Origin: an uncultured Prevotellaceae bacterium
GTDB lineage: Bacteria > Bacteroidota > Bacteroidia > Bacteroidales > Bacteroidaceae
Direction of reading: 5' to 3'
Assembly: GCA_900321965.1 (NCBI GenBank)
Contig: ONYA01000037.1
Location: forward strand, 1-32,445
DNA: 32,445 nucleotides
Below are positions 15,682 to 24,672 of the stretch, piece by piece. Within the stretch, counting starts at the first letter, position 1. The number at the start of each line of letters is the position of its first letter. The translations under genes and the position numbers were made by a program. A model generated the notes under the pieces. That model was not told the origin of the DNA, made no database searches, and saw nothing but the letters and a program-made list of their open reading frames with translations.

Positions 15682-18156
15682 TTAGAAGGTGACGTCCTCG
15701 TATTGTGGTTGGGCTTTCTTCTTCTGGTCTGTAGCCTCGCCGTTGCCTGTAGTTGTTGTCGAGGGCTGTGCGCCTGCAGGCTCCTGAGGCTTGGTCACGA
15801 TGTTGCCGTCAGCGTCGATCTCAACCTCCTGTTCCATGCTTTCCATGCCTAAGCTGTCACCGCTGATGGCGCTGCTGTCGTCAGCTGCTCTGTAGTAGCC
15901 GCCGCAGTTGAACTGGCTGGCATCGAGGTTCAGGTCAGCCGGGGTGGGGCACTTGGCGCGATATTGCTTGAAGGTGGGGTCGTTGAGTACTGAAGCCAGG
16001 AAATAACCGCAGATGGGCAATGCTGTGCGGTTTCCCTGTCCCAGCATACCGGTGCGGAAGTGGATGCTGCGGTATTCGCCGCCTACCCATGCGCCGACGA
16101 CGAGTTTTGGCGTCGTGCCTATGAACCAGGCGTCGGAGTGGTTGTTTGATGTACCCGTCTTGCCGCCGAAGTCGGTGTCTGTCTTGTCGTAGCCTACGTA
16201 GCTCATCAGACGAGAACTGGTGCCGCTCATGCCGCCTTTCAGCAGTTGCTGTACGAGGAAGGCACTGCGTGCCGAAAGGACCTGACGCGGTTTTGCGGGC
16301 GACTCGTAGATGACCTGTCCGTCGCGGTCTTCAATCTTCGTCACTAATACGGGGTCTATCTGCATACCGTTGTTCATGGGTGTGCAGTAGGCGTCGACCA
16401 TTTCTAAAAGGTTGACGTCGCTGGCACCGAGGGCCAGAGCCGGTGTGGGCTGAAGTTCGCTCTTGATGCCCATGTCGTGAGCCGTTTTGGCAATACGGTC
16501 GATGCCGCACTCCTGACCCAGTTTCACGGCGATGGTGTTGATACTCATGGCGAAGGCCTGCTTGAGCGTGACGTTCGAGTAGGTGAAGCGTCCGTCAGCA
16601 TTGTGAGGCGCCCAGGTCACTTCCTTACCGTGGTCCATCACCTTCATGGCGATATATTCGTCGCGGCGTGTGTCACATGGCAGGATACCCTGATTCATAG
16701 CCTCGGCATAAACGAAGAGCTTGAATGTTGAACCTGGCTGGCGCATGGCCGTCACCTTGTCGTATTTCCAGGAATGGAAGTCGATGTCGCCCACCCACGC
16801 CTTCACGTGACCCGTATGCGGCTCCATAGCCACGAATCCGCAATGCATGAAGTGTACCATGTAGCGTATGCTGTCGAGTGTTGACATCTCGCGTTCGATG
16901 GTGCCCTTCTCGTAGTCGAAGAGTTTCACGGTGTGAGGCTTGTTCAGGTAGTACCATATACTGTCCTCGTTGCCCTGGAACTGCTTGGTGAGTGCCTTAT
17001 AGTACGGCTGGCGCTTGGCAATGTCCTCGATGAAGTTCTTGATCTCCACGTGATGCTCATCTTGCCAGGGATTGGTGTTGCCCCAGTGCTGGTTGAAGCT
17101 CTGCTGTACCTGTTTCATCTGCTTGATGGCGGCTTCTTCAGCATAGCGCTGCATACGCGTGTCGAGCGTTGTGTAGATTTTCAGACCGTCGGTATATAGG
17201 TCGTAGCCGTTGTCGTTGCACCACTCCTTCAGTTCGTTGGCTACGGCTTCGCGGAAGTAGTTGGCTTTGCTGTCGTAGGCATTCTCGACGCTGAAGTCCA
17301 GGTCGATTTCCTTGATTTTCAGCGAGTCGAAGGCGGCCTGTGTCAGATGTTTTTTCTGACGCATATTGTCGAGCACGATGTTGCGGCGCTTGATGGCGTT
17401 GTCGGGGTGGATGCGCGGGTTGTAATAAGTGGTGGCCTTCAGCATTCCCACCAAGACGGCAGCCTGCTCAACGGTCAGCTGCTTGGGCGTGGTGCCGAAG
17501 TAGGTCTTGGCGGCCGTCTTGATGCCGAAGGCGTTGGAGCCGAAGTCGACGGTATTGGCATACTGTGTCAGAATCTCTTCCTTCGTGAAGAAATACTCCA
17601 ACTTATAGGCCGTGATCCACTCCTTGCTCTTCATGATGAGCATCTTCAGACCAGGAATGTTGCCTAACAGTCCCGTAGAGTATTCCGTACGTACGCGGAA
17701 CAGGTTCTTGGCCAGCTGCTGTGTGATGGTCGATGCGCCTCGCGCATCGTGGTGCAGCACATAGTCTTTCAGGGCGGCGCCGAAAGCGGTGTAGTCGATA
17801 CCGTGATGGTGGTAGAATCGTTCGTCTTCGGTATCGATGAGTGCCTGCCAGAAGACGGGGTTCACCTCTTCGAAGTCGACGGGTGTGCGGTTCTCGCTGA
17901 AGAACTTGCCTATCTGCTGTCCGTCGGCGCTGTATATCTCTGATGCCTGTGCCGGTCGTTTGTTCTTGATCATCTCCATTGACGGCGACTTGCCGAAAAG
18001 CCATAGGAAGTTGATGTCGACAGCCACGAGGTAGAGGAAGAAAAAGACTACGAGCGAAGCTATTGTAGAGATAATCTTGACATACCAGGGGCGTCCCTTA
18101 AAGATGCCGATATACCAGTTGATGATGCTTTTGAAGCCTTTTAGTATTTTATTCAT
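15682..18156 (-). CDS. Bifunctional penicillin-binding protein 1A (glycosyltransferase/transpeptidase)
   Basis: An 824-residue class A PBP that polymerises and cross-links peptidoglycan in the periplasm. One membrane segment (about residues 27-46) is followed by a GT51 domain with EDERFYHHHGID (catalytic Glu110) and RGASTITQQLAKN (139-151). The transpeptidase domain has SxxK in PGSTFKLF (Ser about 475), SxN in AMSINT and KTG in GGKTGTSNN (about 665). The C-terminal 60 residues are polar, rich in Thr, Gln and Glu, and probably disordered. Start ATG at 18156 overlaps the end of miaA by 8 bp. The position downstream of lipid A genes couples outer-membrane and wall synthesis on one transcript or nested transcripts. 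Confidence 0.93.
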   Translation of the reverse strand: MNKILKGFKSIINWYIGIFKGRPWYVKIISTIASLVVFFFLYLVAVDINFLWLFGKSPSMEMIKNKRPAQASEIYSADGQQIGKFFSENRTPVDFEEVNPVFWQALIDTEDERFYHHHGIDYTAFGAALKDYVLHHDARGASTITQQLAKNLFRVRTEYSTGLLGNIPGLKMLIMKSKEWITAYKLEYFFTKEEILTQYANTVDFGSNAFGIKTAAKTYFGTTPKQLTVEQAAVLVGMLKATTYYNPRIHPDNAIKRRNIVLDNMRQKKHLTQAAFDSLKIKEIDLDFSVENAYDSKANYFREAVANELKEWCNDNGYDLYTDGLKIYTTLDTRMQRYAEEAAIKQMKQVQQSFNQHWGNTNPWQDEHHVEIKNFIEDIAKRQPYYKALTKQFQGNEDSIWYYLNKPHTVKLFDYEKGTIEREMSTLDSIRYMVHFMHCGFVAMEPHTGHVKAWVGDIDFHSWKYDKVTAMRQPGSTFKLFVYAEAMNQGILPCDTRRDEYIAMKVMDHGKEVTWAPHNADGRFTYSNVTLKQAFAMSINTIAVKLGQECGIDRIAKTAHDMGIKSELQPTPALALGASDVNLLEMVDAYCTPMNNGMQIDPVLVTKIEDRDGQVIYESPAKPRQVLSARSAFLVQQLLKGGMSGTSSRLMSYVGYDKTDTDFGGKTGTSNNHSDAWFIGTTPKLVVGAWVGGEYRSIHFRTGMLGQGNRTALPICGYFLASVLNDPTFKQYRAKCPTPADLNLDASQFNCGGYYRAADDSSAISGDSLGMESMEQEVEIDADGNIVTKPQEPAGAQPSTTTTGNGEATDQKKKAQPQYEDVTF

Positions 18157-19051
18157 AATCGCAGATATACTTCGTTATTGATTCTTGTTCGTCAGGATGA
18201 AACCACTTCATCTTCTCGTCGCGCTTAAACCACGTCAGTTGTTTGCGGGCATAGCGGCGTGTGTTTCCTTTGATGCGTTCTACGGCCTCTTCTAAGTCCC
18301 AGATGTCGTCGAGATAGTTGAATAGTTCTTTGTAACCTACTGTGTTCAATGCGTTTACTGCTCTATACGGGAGCATTGCTTTTACTTCATTCAGGAGTCC
18401 GTCGGCCATCATCTGGTCTACCCGTAGGTTGATGCGCTGGTAGAGCTGCTCGCGTTCACGGTTCAAGCCTATCTTGATGATGTCGAAGGGACGTTGCTTC
18501 TTCTGGGCCTTGCGGAACGACGTGTACGTCTTGCCCGTCATGTGACAGATTTCCAAGGCGTGAACCACGCGGCGCGGGTTCTGTCTGTCTACCGTCTCAT
18601 AATGTTCGGGGTCGAGTTGCCGCAGTTCTTCCACTAAGGCTTCGAGTCCTTCTTCGGCCAGTCGGCGCTTCATGGTAGTGCGCGTCTCGTCGTCGACCGT
18701 CGGTATGTCGTCGATGCCGTTACAGACAGCGTCGATATACATCATCGAGCCACCCGACAACAGGGCGTAGTCACTCTTTTGAAACAGTTCGCCAAGCAGT
18801 TTCATGACGTCTTGTTCGTACATTGACGCACTATAATAGTCGCCAATACTGAGTGAGCCTACGAAATAGTGTCGCACCTGTTGCAGTTGTTGCGGGGTGG
18901 GGGCAGCCGTGCCAATTTTCAGTTCACGAAACAGCTGGCGCGAGTCGGCATTGATGATGGGAATGTCGAACCTGCGGGCCAAGTCCATACAGAGGTCGGT
19001 CTTGCCGACGGCAGTGGGCCCCGTCACGACGAGAAGTTTCTTACTACTCAC
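18149..19051 (-). CDS. miaA: tRNA dimethylallyltransferase
   Basis: Adds a dimethylallyl group to A37 of tRNAs that read UNN codons. 300 residues, normal length. The P-loop GPTAVGKT lies at residues 10-17. ADSRQLF, YFVGSLSIGDYYSASMYEQD, LLSGGSMMYIDAV and the C-terminal YARKQLTWFKRD (tRNA binding) are all present. The start is GTG at 19051: an in-frame TGA sits two codons upstream, and the P-loop leaves no room for a later start. The GTG lies inside a heptamer tandem array that separates it from lpxA. The 3' end overlaps PBP1A by 8 bp. Confidence 0.95.
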   Translation of the reverse strand: MSSKKLLVVTGPTAVGKTDLCMDLARRFDIPIINADSRQLFRELKIGTAAPTPQQLQQVRHYFVGSLSIGDYYSASMYEQDVMKLLGELFQKSDYALLSGGSMMYIDAVCNGIDDIPTVDDETRTTMKRRLAEEGLEALVEELRQLDPEHYETVDRQNPRRVVHALEICHMTGKTYTSFRKAQKKQRPFDIIKIGLNREREQLYQRINLRVDQMMADGLLNEVKAMLPYRAVNALNTVGYKELFNYLDDIWDLEEAVERIKGNTRRYARKQLTWFKRDEKMKWFHPDEQESITKYICDYE

Positions 19052-19096
19052 CCTTCACCCTTCACTCTTCACTCTTCACCCTTCACCACTCACCAT
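19048..19096. repeat. Heptamer tandem array at the miaA start codon
   Basis: Seven 7-bp units on the plus strand: TCACCCT, TCACCCT, TCACTCT, TCACTCT, TCACCCT, TCACCAC and TCACCAT. The first five are closely alike. On the transcribed strand each unit carries GTGA, and the GTG start of miaA is the last of these. The array fills all of the lpxA-miaA gap. Confidence 0.85.
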
Positions 19097-19869
19097 TACC
19101 GTATGATGCCGCGTTTTGACGTCTCGATGAACGAGCAGATATACTCCACCTCCTTTGAGTCGGGGTATTTGGCGCGGGCCTCGGCCACACCTTCCTTCAT
19201 GACGCCGTGTGAGTAAATAATACGGTAGGCGTCGTGGATGGCTTCGATGACGTCGTTGGGGAATCCGCGGCGACGCAGACCTATCAGGTTCACACCTGCA
19301 TAGCGGACGGGTTCCTTTCCGGCGATGACGTATGGAGGAATGTCCTGACTGGTGCGGGTGCCACCTTGGAACATGATATAGCTTCCTACCTTCGTGAACT
19401 GGTGGAACAGGCAGGTTGCCGAGATGATGGCACAGTCGTCGACCACCACCTCGCCGGCGAACTTCGTCGAGTTGCCGATGATGCAGCCGTTGCCGATGAC
19501 GCAGTCGTGGCCAATGTGCATGTTCTCCATCAGCAGGTTGCCGTTACCGACGACGGTCTTGCCCTTTGAGGCGGTGCCTCGGCTGATGGTGACGTTCTCG
19601 CGGATGGAGTTGTTGTCGCCAATCTCGCAAGTCGTCTCCTCGCCCTGGAACTTCAAGTCCTGGGGTTTGGTGGAGATGCTGGCTCCGGGGAAGATCTCGT
19701 TGCCGGAACCGAGGCGCGTGCCAAAGTGCAGCGTGACGCTGTTGTAAAGCTTGTTGTTGTCGCCAATAACCACGTTCTTGTCGATGACGCAGAAGGGACC
19801 TATCTCATTATTGTCACCCAGAACGGCCTCCGGGTCGACGACTGCTAAGGGATGAATCTTGTTTGCCAT
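19096..19869 (-). CDS. lpxA: Acyl-ACP--UDP-N-acetylglucosamine O-acyltransferase
   Basis: First acylation step of lipid A, in the cytoplasm. 257 residues of left-handed beta-helix built from hexapeptide repeats (IGDNNK, VVGNGN, VIGNGC and similar). HIGHDCVIGN contains the catalytic His. The C-terminal part PVRYAGVNLIGLRRRGF followed by helices is typical of LpxA. It starts 5 bp after the lpxC-fabZ stop, so it is translationally linked with it. A heptamer array follows its stop. Confidence 0.95.
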   Translation of the reverse strand: MANKIHPLAVVDPEAVLGDNNEIGPFCVIDKNVVIGDNNKLYNSVTLHFGTRLGSGNEIFPGASISTKPQDLKFQGEETTCEIGDNNSIRENVTISRGTASKGKTVVGNGNLLMENMHIGHDCVIGNGCIIGNSTKFAGEVVVDDCAIISATCLFHQFTKVGSYIMFQGGTRTSQDIPPYVIAGKEPVRYAGVNLIGLRRRGFPNDVIEAIHDAYRIIYSHGVMKEGVAEARAKYPDSKEVEYICSFIETSKRGIIR

Positions 19870-19874
19870 AGCTA

Positions 19875-21260
19875 CTATTTGTTTTTGACGATTTGTGCGG
19901 TGAATGTGGCTTCGGCTACGATATGGTCGCCGACGAAAATATAACCCTTCATGGACGATACCCCATGACGGACGGGTGCCAGGAGGTCGACCTTGAAGAT
20001 GAGCGTGTCGCCCGGAACCACCTTTTGGCGGAACTTCACACCGTCGATCTTCATGAAGTACGTCGACCAGCGTTCAGGCTCCTCCAGCGTGTTCAGTACC
20101 AACAGTCCGCCGCATTGTGCCATTGCCTCAATCTGCAATACGCCCGGCATGACCGGCTCCTGCGGGAAGTGTCCCTGGAAGAAAGGCTCGTTGGCGGTGA
20201 TGTTCTTGATGCCTACGATACTTGTAGCACCGAGTGCTACCACCTTGTCTACCAGCTGCATAGGATAGCGGTGGGGCAGCAGTTCGCGGATGCGGTTGAC
20301 ATCCATGATGGGTGTCTCGTTGGGGTCGTAGATGGGAGCCTGAATCTCGTGTTTGCGGATTTCCTTACGTATCTGGCGTGCAAACTTATTGTTGATGGTA
20401 TGACCAGGACGTGTGGCAATGATGCGTCCCTTGATGGGCTTGCCGATAAGCGCCATATCGCCGATGATGTCGAGCAGCTTATGACGTGTACACTCGTTGT
20501 CCCATTGCAGGGGCTTGTGCTGGATGTAGCCCAGGTCGGTAGCATCGCGATGCTCTACGTGCAGCATGTCGGCCAGCATGTCAAGGCGCTCCTGAGTGGT
20601 CTGACGCTCGTAGATGACGATGGCGTTGTCCAGGTCGCCGCCCTTGATGAGATTGGCCTGTAGCAGGGGCTCAATGTCGCGTACGAAGACGAAGGTGCGG
20701 GCGCTGGCTATCTCGTCGGCATATTTCTGCGGACTGTCGAGCGTAGCGAACTGCGAGCTGATGAACTTCGACTCGAACGAGCACATGGCTGTGATAGAGA
20801 AGTCCTCGTCGGGCAGGATGGTGATGCATGATCCTGTCTTGTCGTCCTTCACCTCTATCTTCTTGCGGATGACGTAATAGTCCTTCGGCGCGTTTTGCTC
20901 TTCGATGCCCACCTCTTTTATCTTGTTGACATACTGGATGGCCGAACCATCGAGAATGGGGAACTCTGGGCCGTTGACCTGAATCATACAGTTGTCGATG
21001 CCTGAGGCATAGAGAGCCGACAGACCGTGTTCAACGGTAGAAACCCTGATGTCATCGCCTTTGGCGAGAACCGTGCCACGCTGGGTGTCGACCACATTCT
21101 CGGCGATGGCGTCAATAATGGGCATACCTTCAAGGTCGATACGCTGAATTTTATATCCCGTATTCTCAGGAGCAGGATTGAAAGTCACCGTCAGGCTCAG
21201 ACCTGTATGCAGGCCTTTGCCGAATAATGAAAAGCTCCCTTTTAGTGTTTTCTGTTTCAT
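19875..21260 (-). CDS. Bifunctional LpxC-FabZ: UDP-3-O-acyl-GlcNAc deacetylase / 3-hydroxyacyl-ACP dehydratase
   Basis: 461 residues, two enzymes in one chain. Residues 1-300 are LpxC, the zinc amidase that commits the cell to lipid A: HGLSALYASGIDN with the first zinc His, LDGSAI, then RHKLLDIIGDMALIG with the second His and the Asp ligand. Residues 318-461 are FabZ, a hotdog dehydratase: LLPHRYPMQLVDKV, then GHFPQEPVMPGVLQIEAMAQ with catalytic His and Glu. This fusion is established for Bacteroidetes and is a good lineage marker. It starts 3 bp after the lpxD stop. Confidence 0.95.
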   Translation of the reverse strand: MKQKTLKGSFSLFGKGLHTGLSLTVTFNPAPENTGYKIQRIDLEGMPIIDAIAENVVDTQRGTVLAKGDDIRVSTVEHGLSALYASGIDNCMIQVNGPEFPILDGSAIQYVNKIKEVGIEEQNAPKDYYVIRKKIEVKDDKTGSCITILPDEDFSITAMCSFESKFISSQFATLDSPQKYADEIASARTFVFVRDIEPLLQANLIKGGDLDNAIVIYERQTTQERLDMLADMLHVEHRDATDLGYIQHKPLQWDNECTRHKLLDIIGDMALIGKPIKGRIIATRPGHTINNKFARQIRKEIRKHEIQAPIYDPNETPIMDVNRIRELLPHRYPMQLVDKVVALGATSIVGIKNITANEPFFQGHFPQEPVMPGVLQIEAMAQCGGLLVLNTLEEPERWSTYFMKIDGVKFRQKVVPGDTLIFKVDLLAPVRHGVSSMKGYIFVGDHIVAEATFTAQIVKNK

Positions 21261-21263
21261 TTC

Positions 21264-22247
21264 TTATTTCGATTTTTTGAGTTCTTCAATTTCTTTTCTT
21301 AGCATTCCTATTTCGCGATACATATCGGGCAGTTTCTTCATGACGGCCTGAGCCTTGAAGAAAATCTTCGGGTCGATGGCAGGCGCGCCAATCAGCTGTT
21401 CGCCGTTGCCCTTGGTGTTGCTGATGACACCACTCTGGGCACCGATGAATGTCTTGTCGGCTATCTTGATGTGACCAGAGAATCCGGCTTGTCCGCCTAC
21501 CATGCACCATGCGCCGATTTTCGTCGAGCCGGCCAGTCCTACCTGTGCCGACATCACCGTGTTCTCGCCAATCTCGCAGTTGTGAGCCACCTGAATCAGA
21601 TTGTCTAACTTGACTCCCTTGTGAATCACCGTCTGTCCCATCGTCGAACGGTCGATACAGGTGTTGGCACCAATCTCCACATCATCCTCGATGATGACAA
21701 TACCAATCTGCGGAATCTTCTCGTAACCGGCCGTGTTGGGGGCGAAGCCGAAGCCGTCGGCACCGATAACCGTTCCTGCGTGGATGGTTACCCGCTGTCC
21801 TATCTGGCAACCGTCGTAGATTGTCACGTTGGGATAGATGTGGGTGCCGTCGCCAATGACGACGTTCTCGCCGACGTAGGTGAACGGACCGATGTAGACG
21901 TCCTTGCCAATCTTGGCCGAGGGCGATACAAAGGCTAATGAGTCGACGCCCGTTTTCTTGGGTTTCATCGACTCGTAGAGCTGTAGCAGACGGGCCACAC
22001 ACTCGTAGGCGTTCTTCACGCGGATAAGGGTCGGCTCGACAGCCTTTTCCAACTCCACGTCCTCATTGATCAGCACGATACTCGACTTGGTCTCGTAAAT
22101 GTAGTGAATGTATTTGGGATTCGAAAGAAACGAGATGGCTCCCTCTTTTCCTTCTTCAATCTTCGCAAAAGTGTTGACGGTGGCATTTTCGTTGCCTTCA
22201 ACACGTCCCTGTACATATTCGGCAATCTGTTTTGCTGTAAATTCCAT
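21264..22247 (-). CDS. lpxD: UDP-3-O-(3-hydroxyacyl)glucosamine N-acyltransferase
   Basis: Third lipid A step, adding the N-linked acyl chain. I chose the ATG at 22247 ([20 protein letters not shown]), giving 327 residues. The frame is open to 22292, but that start would overlap the promoter -7 box and lacks homology. Residues 1-100 are the uridine-binding N-terminal domain. Residues 110-300 are hexapeptide repeats ([20 protein letters not shown], with [16 protein letters not shown]). The [13 protein letters not shown] stretch contains the catalytic His. A short C-terminal helix ends in ELKKSK. Confidence 0.95.
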   Translation of the reverse strand: MEFTAKQIAEYVQGRVEGNENATVNTFAKIEEGKEGAISFLSNPKYIHYIYETKSSIVLINEDVELEKAVEPTLIRVKNAYECVARLLQLYESMKPKKTGVDSLAFVSPSAKIGKDVYIGPFTYVGENVVIGDGTHIYPNVTIYDGCQIGQRVTIHAGTVIGADGFGFAPNTAGYEKIPQIGIVIIEDDVEIGANTCIDRSTMGQTVIHKGVKLDNLIQVAHNCEIGENTVMSAQVGLAGSTKIGAWCMVGGQAGFSGHIKIADKTFIGAQSGVISNTKGNGEQLIGAPAIDPKIFFKAQAVMKKLPDMYREIGMLRKEIEELKKSK

Positions 22248-22269
22248 AGGTGTTTTGTTTAAATTGCTG

Positions 22270-22277
22270 CAAAGATA
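22270..22277 (-). promoter_or_regulatory. -7 box of the lpx operon
   Basis: TATCTTTG on the minus strand, followed by GCAGC, ends about 22 bp before the lpxD start codon. The upstream part of the promoter lies in the last codons of the HD gene. The -33 box is not obvious. It suggests that lpxD-lpxC/fabZ-lpxA can be transcribed apart from the HD gene. Confidence 0.6.
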
Positions 22278-22284
22278 GCAAAAA

Positions 22285-23511
22285 TTATTCAAACCGCTGA
22301 TAACAGAGGTAATATTTTCTTATTTTTTTAGAAAGTAACTGCACATTTAGCAATTCTGAAGCTTCTGCAATATCCTTTGTTGTGCCGTCTTTGTAAAGAA
22401 TTGTGATACTATCGTCGTCCACGTTGTACATGTCTTTCTGAATCGTGTTGACGCTCATCATGTAGCGCCGCGCATTAGCCTCGCTGATGTTCATCATCGT
22501 GGCGATACGCCGGGCCAGTTCGTTGATGCGCTCGTCGCCTACCGGCTCTTCGCTGACCTCGACCTTGAAGATGCGGCGGTCGAGCATGTCGGTGGCCAGT
22601 TTCGAGAGAATGCCGTCATCGTGGTACTTCCAGGCTTTCATCGCGCTCCAGATGTCGGAGTCGTCCAAGTCCTCATACATCTTTAGAGCCTCGCTGTGGG
22701 GGGCAAACCAGTCGGCGTCGACCTCGTTTTCGAGGAAGTATTTCAGGGCCGGACTGGCAAACACGTCGATGCCTTGACGCGTCAAGTCCTTGGCGCGAAG
22801 CAGGGTGTTGACCAGCACCTTCTCGCACGCTACGGCCGTCTTGTGCAGGTAGACCTGCCAATACATCAGGCGTCTTGTTGTTAAATAATTTTCAAGTGAA
22901 TAGATACCTTTCTGCTCAACTACCAATGCGTCGTCCACCACGTTCAGCATTTTGATGATGCGCGCCGAGCCGATGTTGCCTTCGGTCACGCCCGTGTAGA
23001 ACGAGTCGCGACGCAGGTAGTCCAGGCGGTCCATATCCAGCTGGCTCGAGATGAGCTGGTGCAGGAAGTTCTTCGGGTATTCGCCCTTGAAGATGCTGAT
23101 GGCCAGGTTCAGCTGTCCTCCTAAGTCGCGGTTGATCTGTTCCATCATCATCAGCGATATGTCTTCGTGAGAAATGCCGTTGATGAGCGTGTTCTCCAAG
23201 ACGTGCGAGAAAGGCCCGTGGCCGATGTCGTGCATCAGGATGGCTGCCTGGACGGCTTCCGCCTCGCTGTCGAAGATGAAGTTGCCCTTCTGCTGGAGCG
23301 ACAAGATGGCTTCGCTCATCAGGTGGAAGGCGCCGAGCGAGTGCTGGAAGCGCGTGTGACGGGCGCCGGGATAGACAACGGAGGCCAGTCCTAACTGGTT
23401 GATGCGGTTCAGACGCTGCATCAGCGGGTGCTGCACAATGTCGTAGAGCAAGCCCCGTGGAATCTTGATAAACCCGAAAACCGGGTCGTTGATAATCTTG
23501 TGTTCGTTCAT
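22285..23511 (-). CDS. HD-domain phosphohydrolase (SAMHD1/dGTPase-like)
   Basis: 408 residues from ATG 23511 (the frame is open to 23547, but the -7 box lies at 23520-23527). Metal-binding HD motifs are visible: [16 protein letters not shown] supplies the first His, and [18 protein letters not shown] supplies His-Asp and a further His. [20 protein letters not shown] supplies the last Asp and the substrate pocket typical of the SAMHD1-like family. The family contains dNTP triphosphohydrolases, but the substrate is not settled for these Bacteroidetes members. The predicted transcription start is only a few bases before the ATG, so the mRNA may be almost leaderless. Confidence 0.85.
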   Translation of the reverse strand: MNEHKIINDPVFGFIKIPRGLLYDIVQHPLMQRLNRINQLGLASVVYPGARHTRFQHSLGAFHLMSEAILSLQQKGNFIFDSEAEAVQAAILMHDIGHGPFSHVLENTLINGISHEDISLMMMEQINRDLGGQLNLAISIFKGEYPKNFLHQLISSQLDMDRLDYLRRDSFYTGVTEGNIGSARIIKMLNVVDDALVVEQKGIYSLENYLTTRRLMYWQVYLHKTAVACEKVLVNTLLRAKDLTRQGIDVFASPALKYFLENEVDADWFAPHSEALKMYEDLDDSDIWSAMKAWKYHDDGILSKLATDMLDRRIFKVEVSEEPVGDERINELARRIATMMNISEANARRYMMSVNTIQKDMYNVDDDSITILYKDGTTKDIAEASELLNVQLLSKKIRKYYLCYQRFE

Positions 23512-23519
23512 TTCGGCTG

Positions 23520-23579
23520 CAAAATTACTAAAATATTCATAATTCACAATTCATAATTCACAATTATTTGTTACCTTTG
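23520..23579. promoter_or_regulatory. Divergent promoters of the HD gene and map around a heptamer array
   Basis: Minus strand: TAATTTTG at 23527-23520 with ATTG at 23550-23547, spacer 19 bp. Plus strand: TACCTTTG at 23572-23579, about 20 bp before the map start codon; no clear -33 box. Between them lies the tandem array 23535-23562 (ATTCATA, ATTCACA, ATTCATA, ATTCACA). The minus-strand -33 box is made by repeat sequence, so changes in copy number would alter promoter spacing context. Confidence 0.65.
23535..23562. repeat. Four-unit heptamer array (ATTCAYA)
   Basis: Alternating units ATTCATA and ATTCACA, twice each, between two divergent -7 boxes. ATTATTT follows as a degenerate fifth unit. 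Confidence 0.85.
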
Positions 23580-23599
23580 CACCCAAATTTCATCAATTC

Positions 23600-24475
23600 A
23601 TGGCAAAGAAAAGAAGATGGCACTGTCTATCGGGGCAGGAGCCGACAGAGTTGGACAAGCAGGTGATGTATTGGGAGGCAAAGGGTAAACTCGTGCCTAC
23701 CCGCGAACTGATAAAGACGCCCGAGCAGATAGAGGGCATCCGGCGGGCCGGTGTTGTCAATACCGGCGTGCTCGACGAGGTGGCCAAGCATATCTGTGCC
23801 GGTATGTCGACGTTAGAGATCGACCAGATTTGTCGTCGCTATTGCGAGGAGCACAACGCCATCCCCGCCTGTCTGAACTATGGCGGCGACGACGAGACAC
23901 CACCGTTCCCCATGTCCGTGTGTACCAGCATCAACGAGGTGGTCTGTCACGGCGTGCCCAAAGAGGAGGACGTGCTTGAGGAGGGCGACATCATCAACGT
24001 CGACTTCACCACCATTCTCGACGGCTACTATGCCGACGCCTCGCGTATGTTTATAATAGGTAAGACCACGCCCGAGAAGGAACAGCTTGTAAGGGTGGCC
24101 AAGGAGTGTCTGGAGATAGGCATGGAGGCAGCCAAGCCCTTCGGCTTCGTAGGCGATATCGGACATGCCATCGAGAAACATTGCAAGAAGTACGGCTACG
24201 GCATCGTGCGCGACTTGGCGGGACACGGCGTTGGCAACGCCTTCCACGAGGAGCCCGACGTCGACCACTATGGTCATCGTGGCACGGGTATGCTCTTAGT
24301 GCCTGGTATGGTCTTCACCATCGAGCCGATGATTAACATGGGCACGTACAAAGTGTTTATCGATGCCGACGACCCCTACGGCTGGGAGGTCATCACCGAG
24401 GACGAGAAACCCTCAGCCCAATGGGAGCACACGTTGCTGATGACCGACCACGGTGTGGAAATTTTGACATGTTAA
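23600..24475 (+). CDS. map: Type I methionine aminopeptidase
   Basis: Removes the initiator Met from nascent proteins. 291 residues. The dinuclear metal ligands are all present: Asp in INVDFTTILDG and Asp in YYADASRMF, His in LAGHGVGNAF, Glu in FTIEPMIN and Glu in QWEHTLLM. Residues 1-40 are an N-terminal extension (MAKKRRWHCLSGQEPTELDK, basic then polar) found in Bacteroidetes members; it has one Cys and is not a full zinc finger. The ATG at 23600 is about 20 bp downstream of a good -7 box. No terminator is obvious after the stop. Confidence 0.93.
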   Translation: MAKKRRWHCLSGQEPTELDKQVMYWEAKGKLVPTRELIKTPEQIEGIRRAGVVNTGVLDEVAKHICAGMSTLEIDQICRRYCEEHNAIPACLNYGGDDETPPFPMSVCTSINEVVCHGVPKEEDVLEEGDIINVDFTTILDGYYADASRMFIIGKTTPEKEQLVRVAKECLEIGMEAAKPFGFVGDIGHAIEKHCKKYGYGIVRDLAGHGVGNAFHEEPDVDHYGHRGTGMLLVPGMVFTIEPMINMGTYKVFIDADDPYGWEVITEDEKPSAQWEHTLLMTDHGVEILTC

Positions 24476-24505
24476 TCGTTAATTTGCTAAAAAACTGACA
24501 GAAAA

Positions 24506-24537
24506 TTTGGCTGTTTCGTGACAAATCGTTAACTTTG
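24506..24537 (+). promoter_or_regulatory. Promoter of ilvC and probably of the whole ilvC-leu operon
   Basis: TTTG at 24506-24509, spacer of 20 bp, TAACTTTG at 24530-24537: a full match to the Bacteroidetes consensus. Transcription would start near 24543, leaving a leader of about 130 nt before ilvC. Confidence 0.75.
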
Positions 24538-24542
24538 CAGCC

Positions 24543-24625
24543 GATTTTATAAGTTAATCCCTCGTCGCACCCTCGTGTAGGGTGAGAGTGTGCTGACAAG
24601 ACGACGGCTCTCGGGTTAAGGGCTG
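24543..24625 (+). ncRNA. Candidate structured mRNA leader of ilvC
   Basis: In the 130-nt 5' leader CACCCT (24568-24573) pairs with AGGGTG (24579-24584). CGTCG (24563-24567) can pair with CGACG (24602-24606) around it. GAGAG (24584-24588) can pair with CTCTC (24608-24612), which crosses the second helix, giving a pseudoknot or two exclusive folds. No T-run and no ATG-started leader peptide is present, so it is not the same type of control as at 25744-25890. No known riboswitch class is recognised. Confidence 0.4.
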
Positions 24626-24672
24626 GCATGGTACGCAAGGGAAATGTATAACATTAAAACAACAATTGCATT

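Noticed and set aside
24553-24580. Frame with Leu-Ile and Leu-Val codons before a TAG in the ilvC leader, as if a leader peptide.
   Set aside because: It has no ATG, GTG or TTG start in frame and no terminator follows, so attenuation by this route is not supported.
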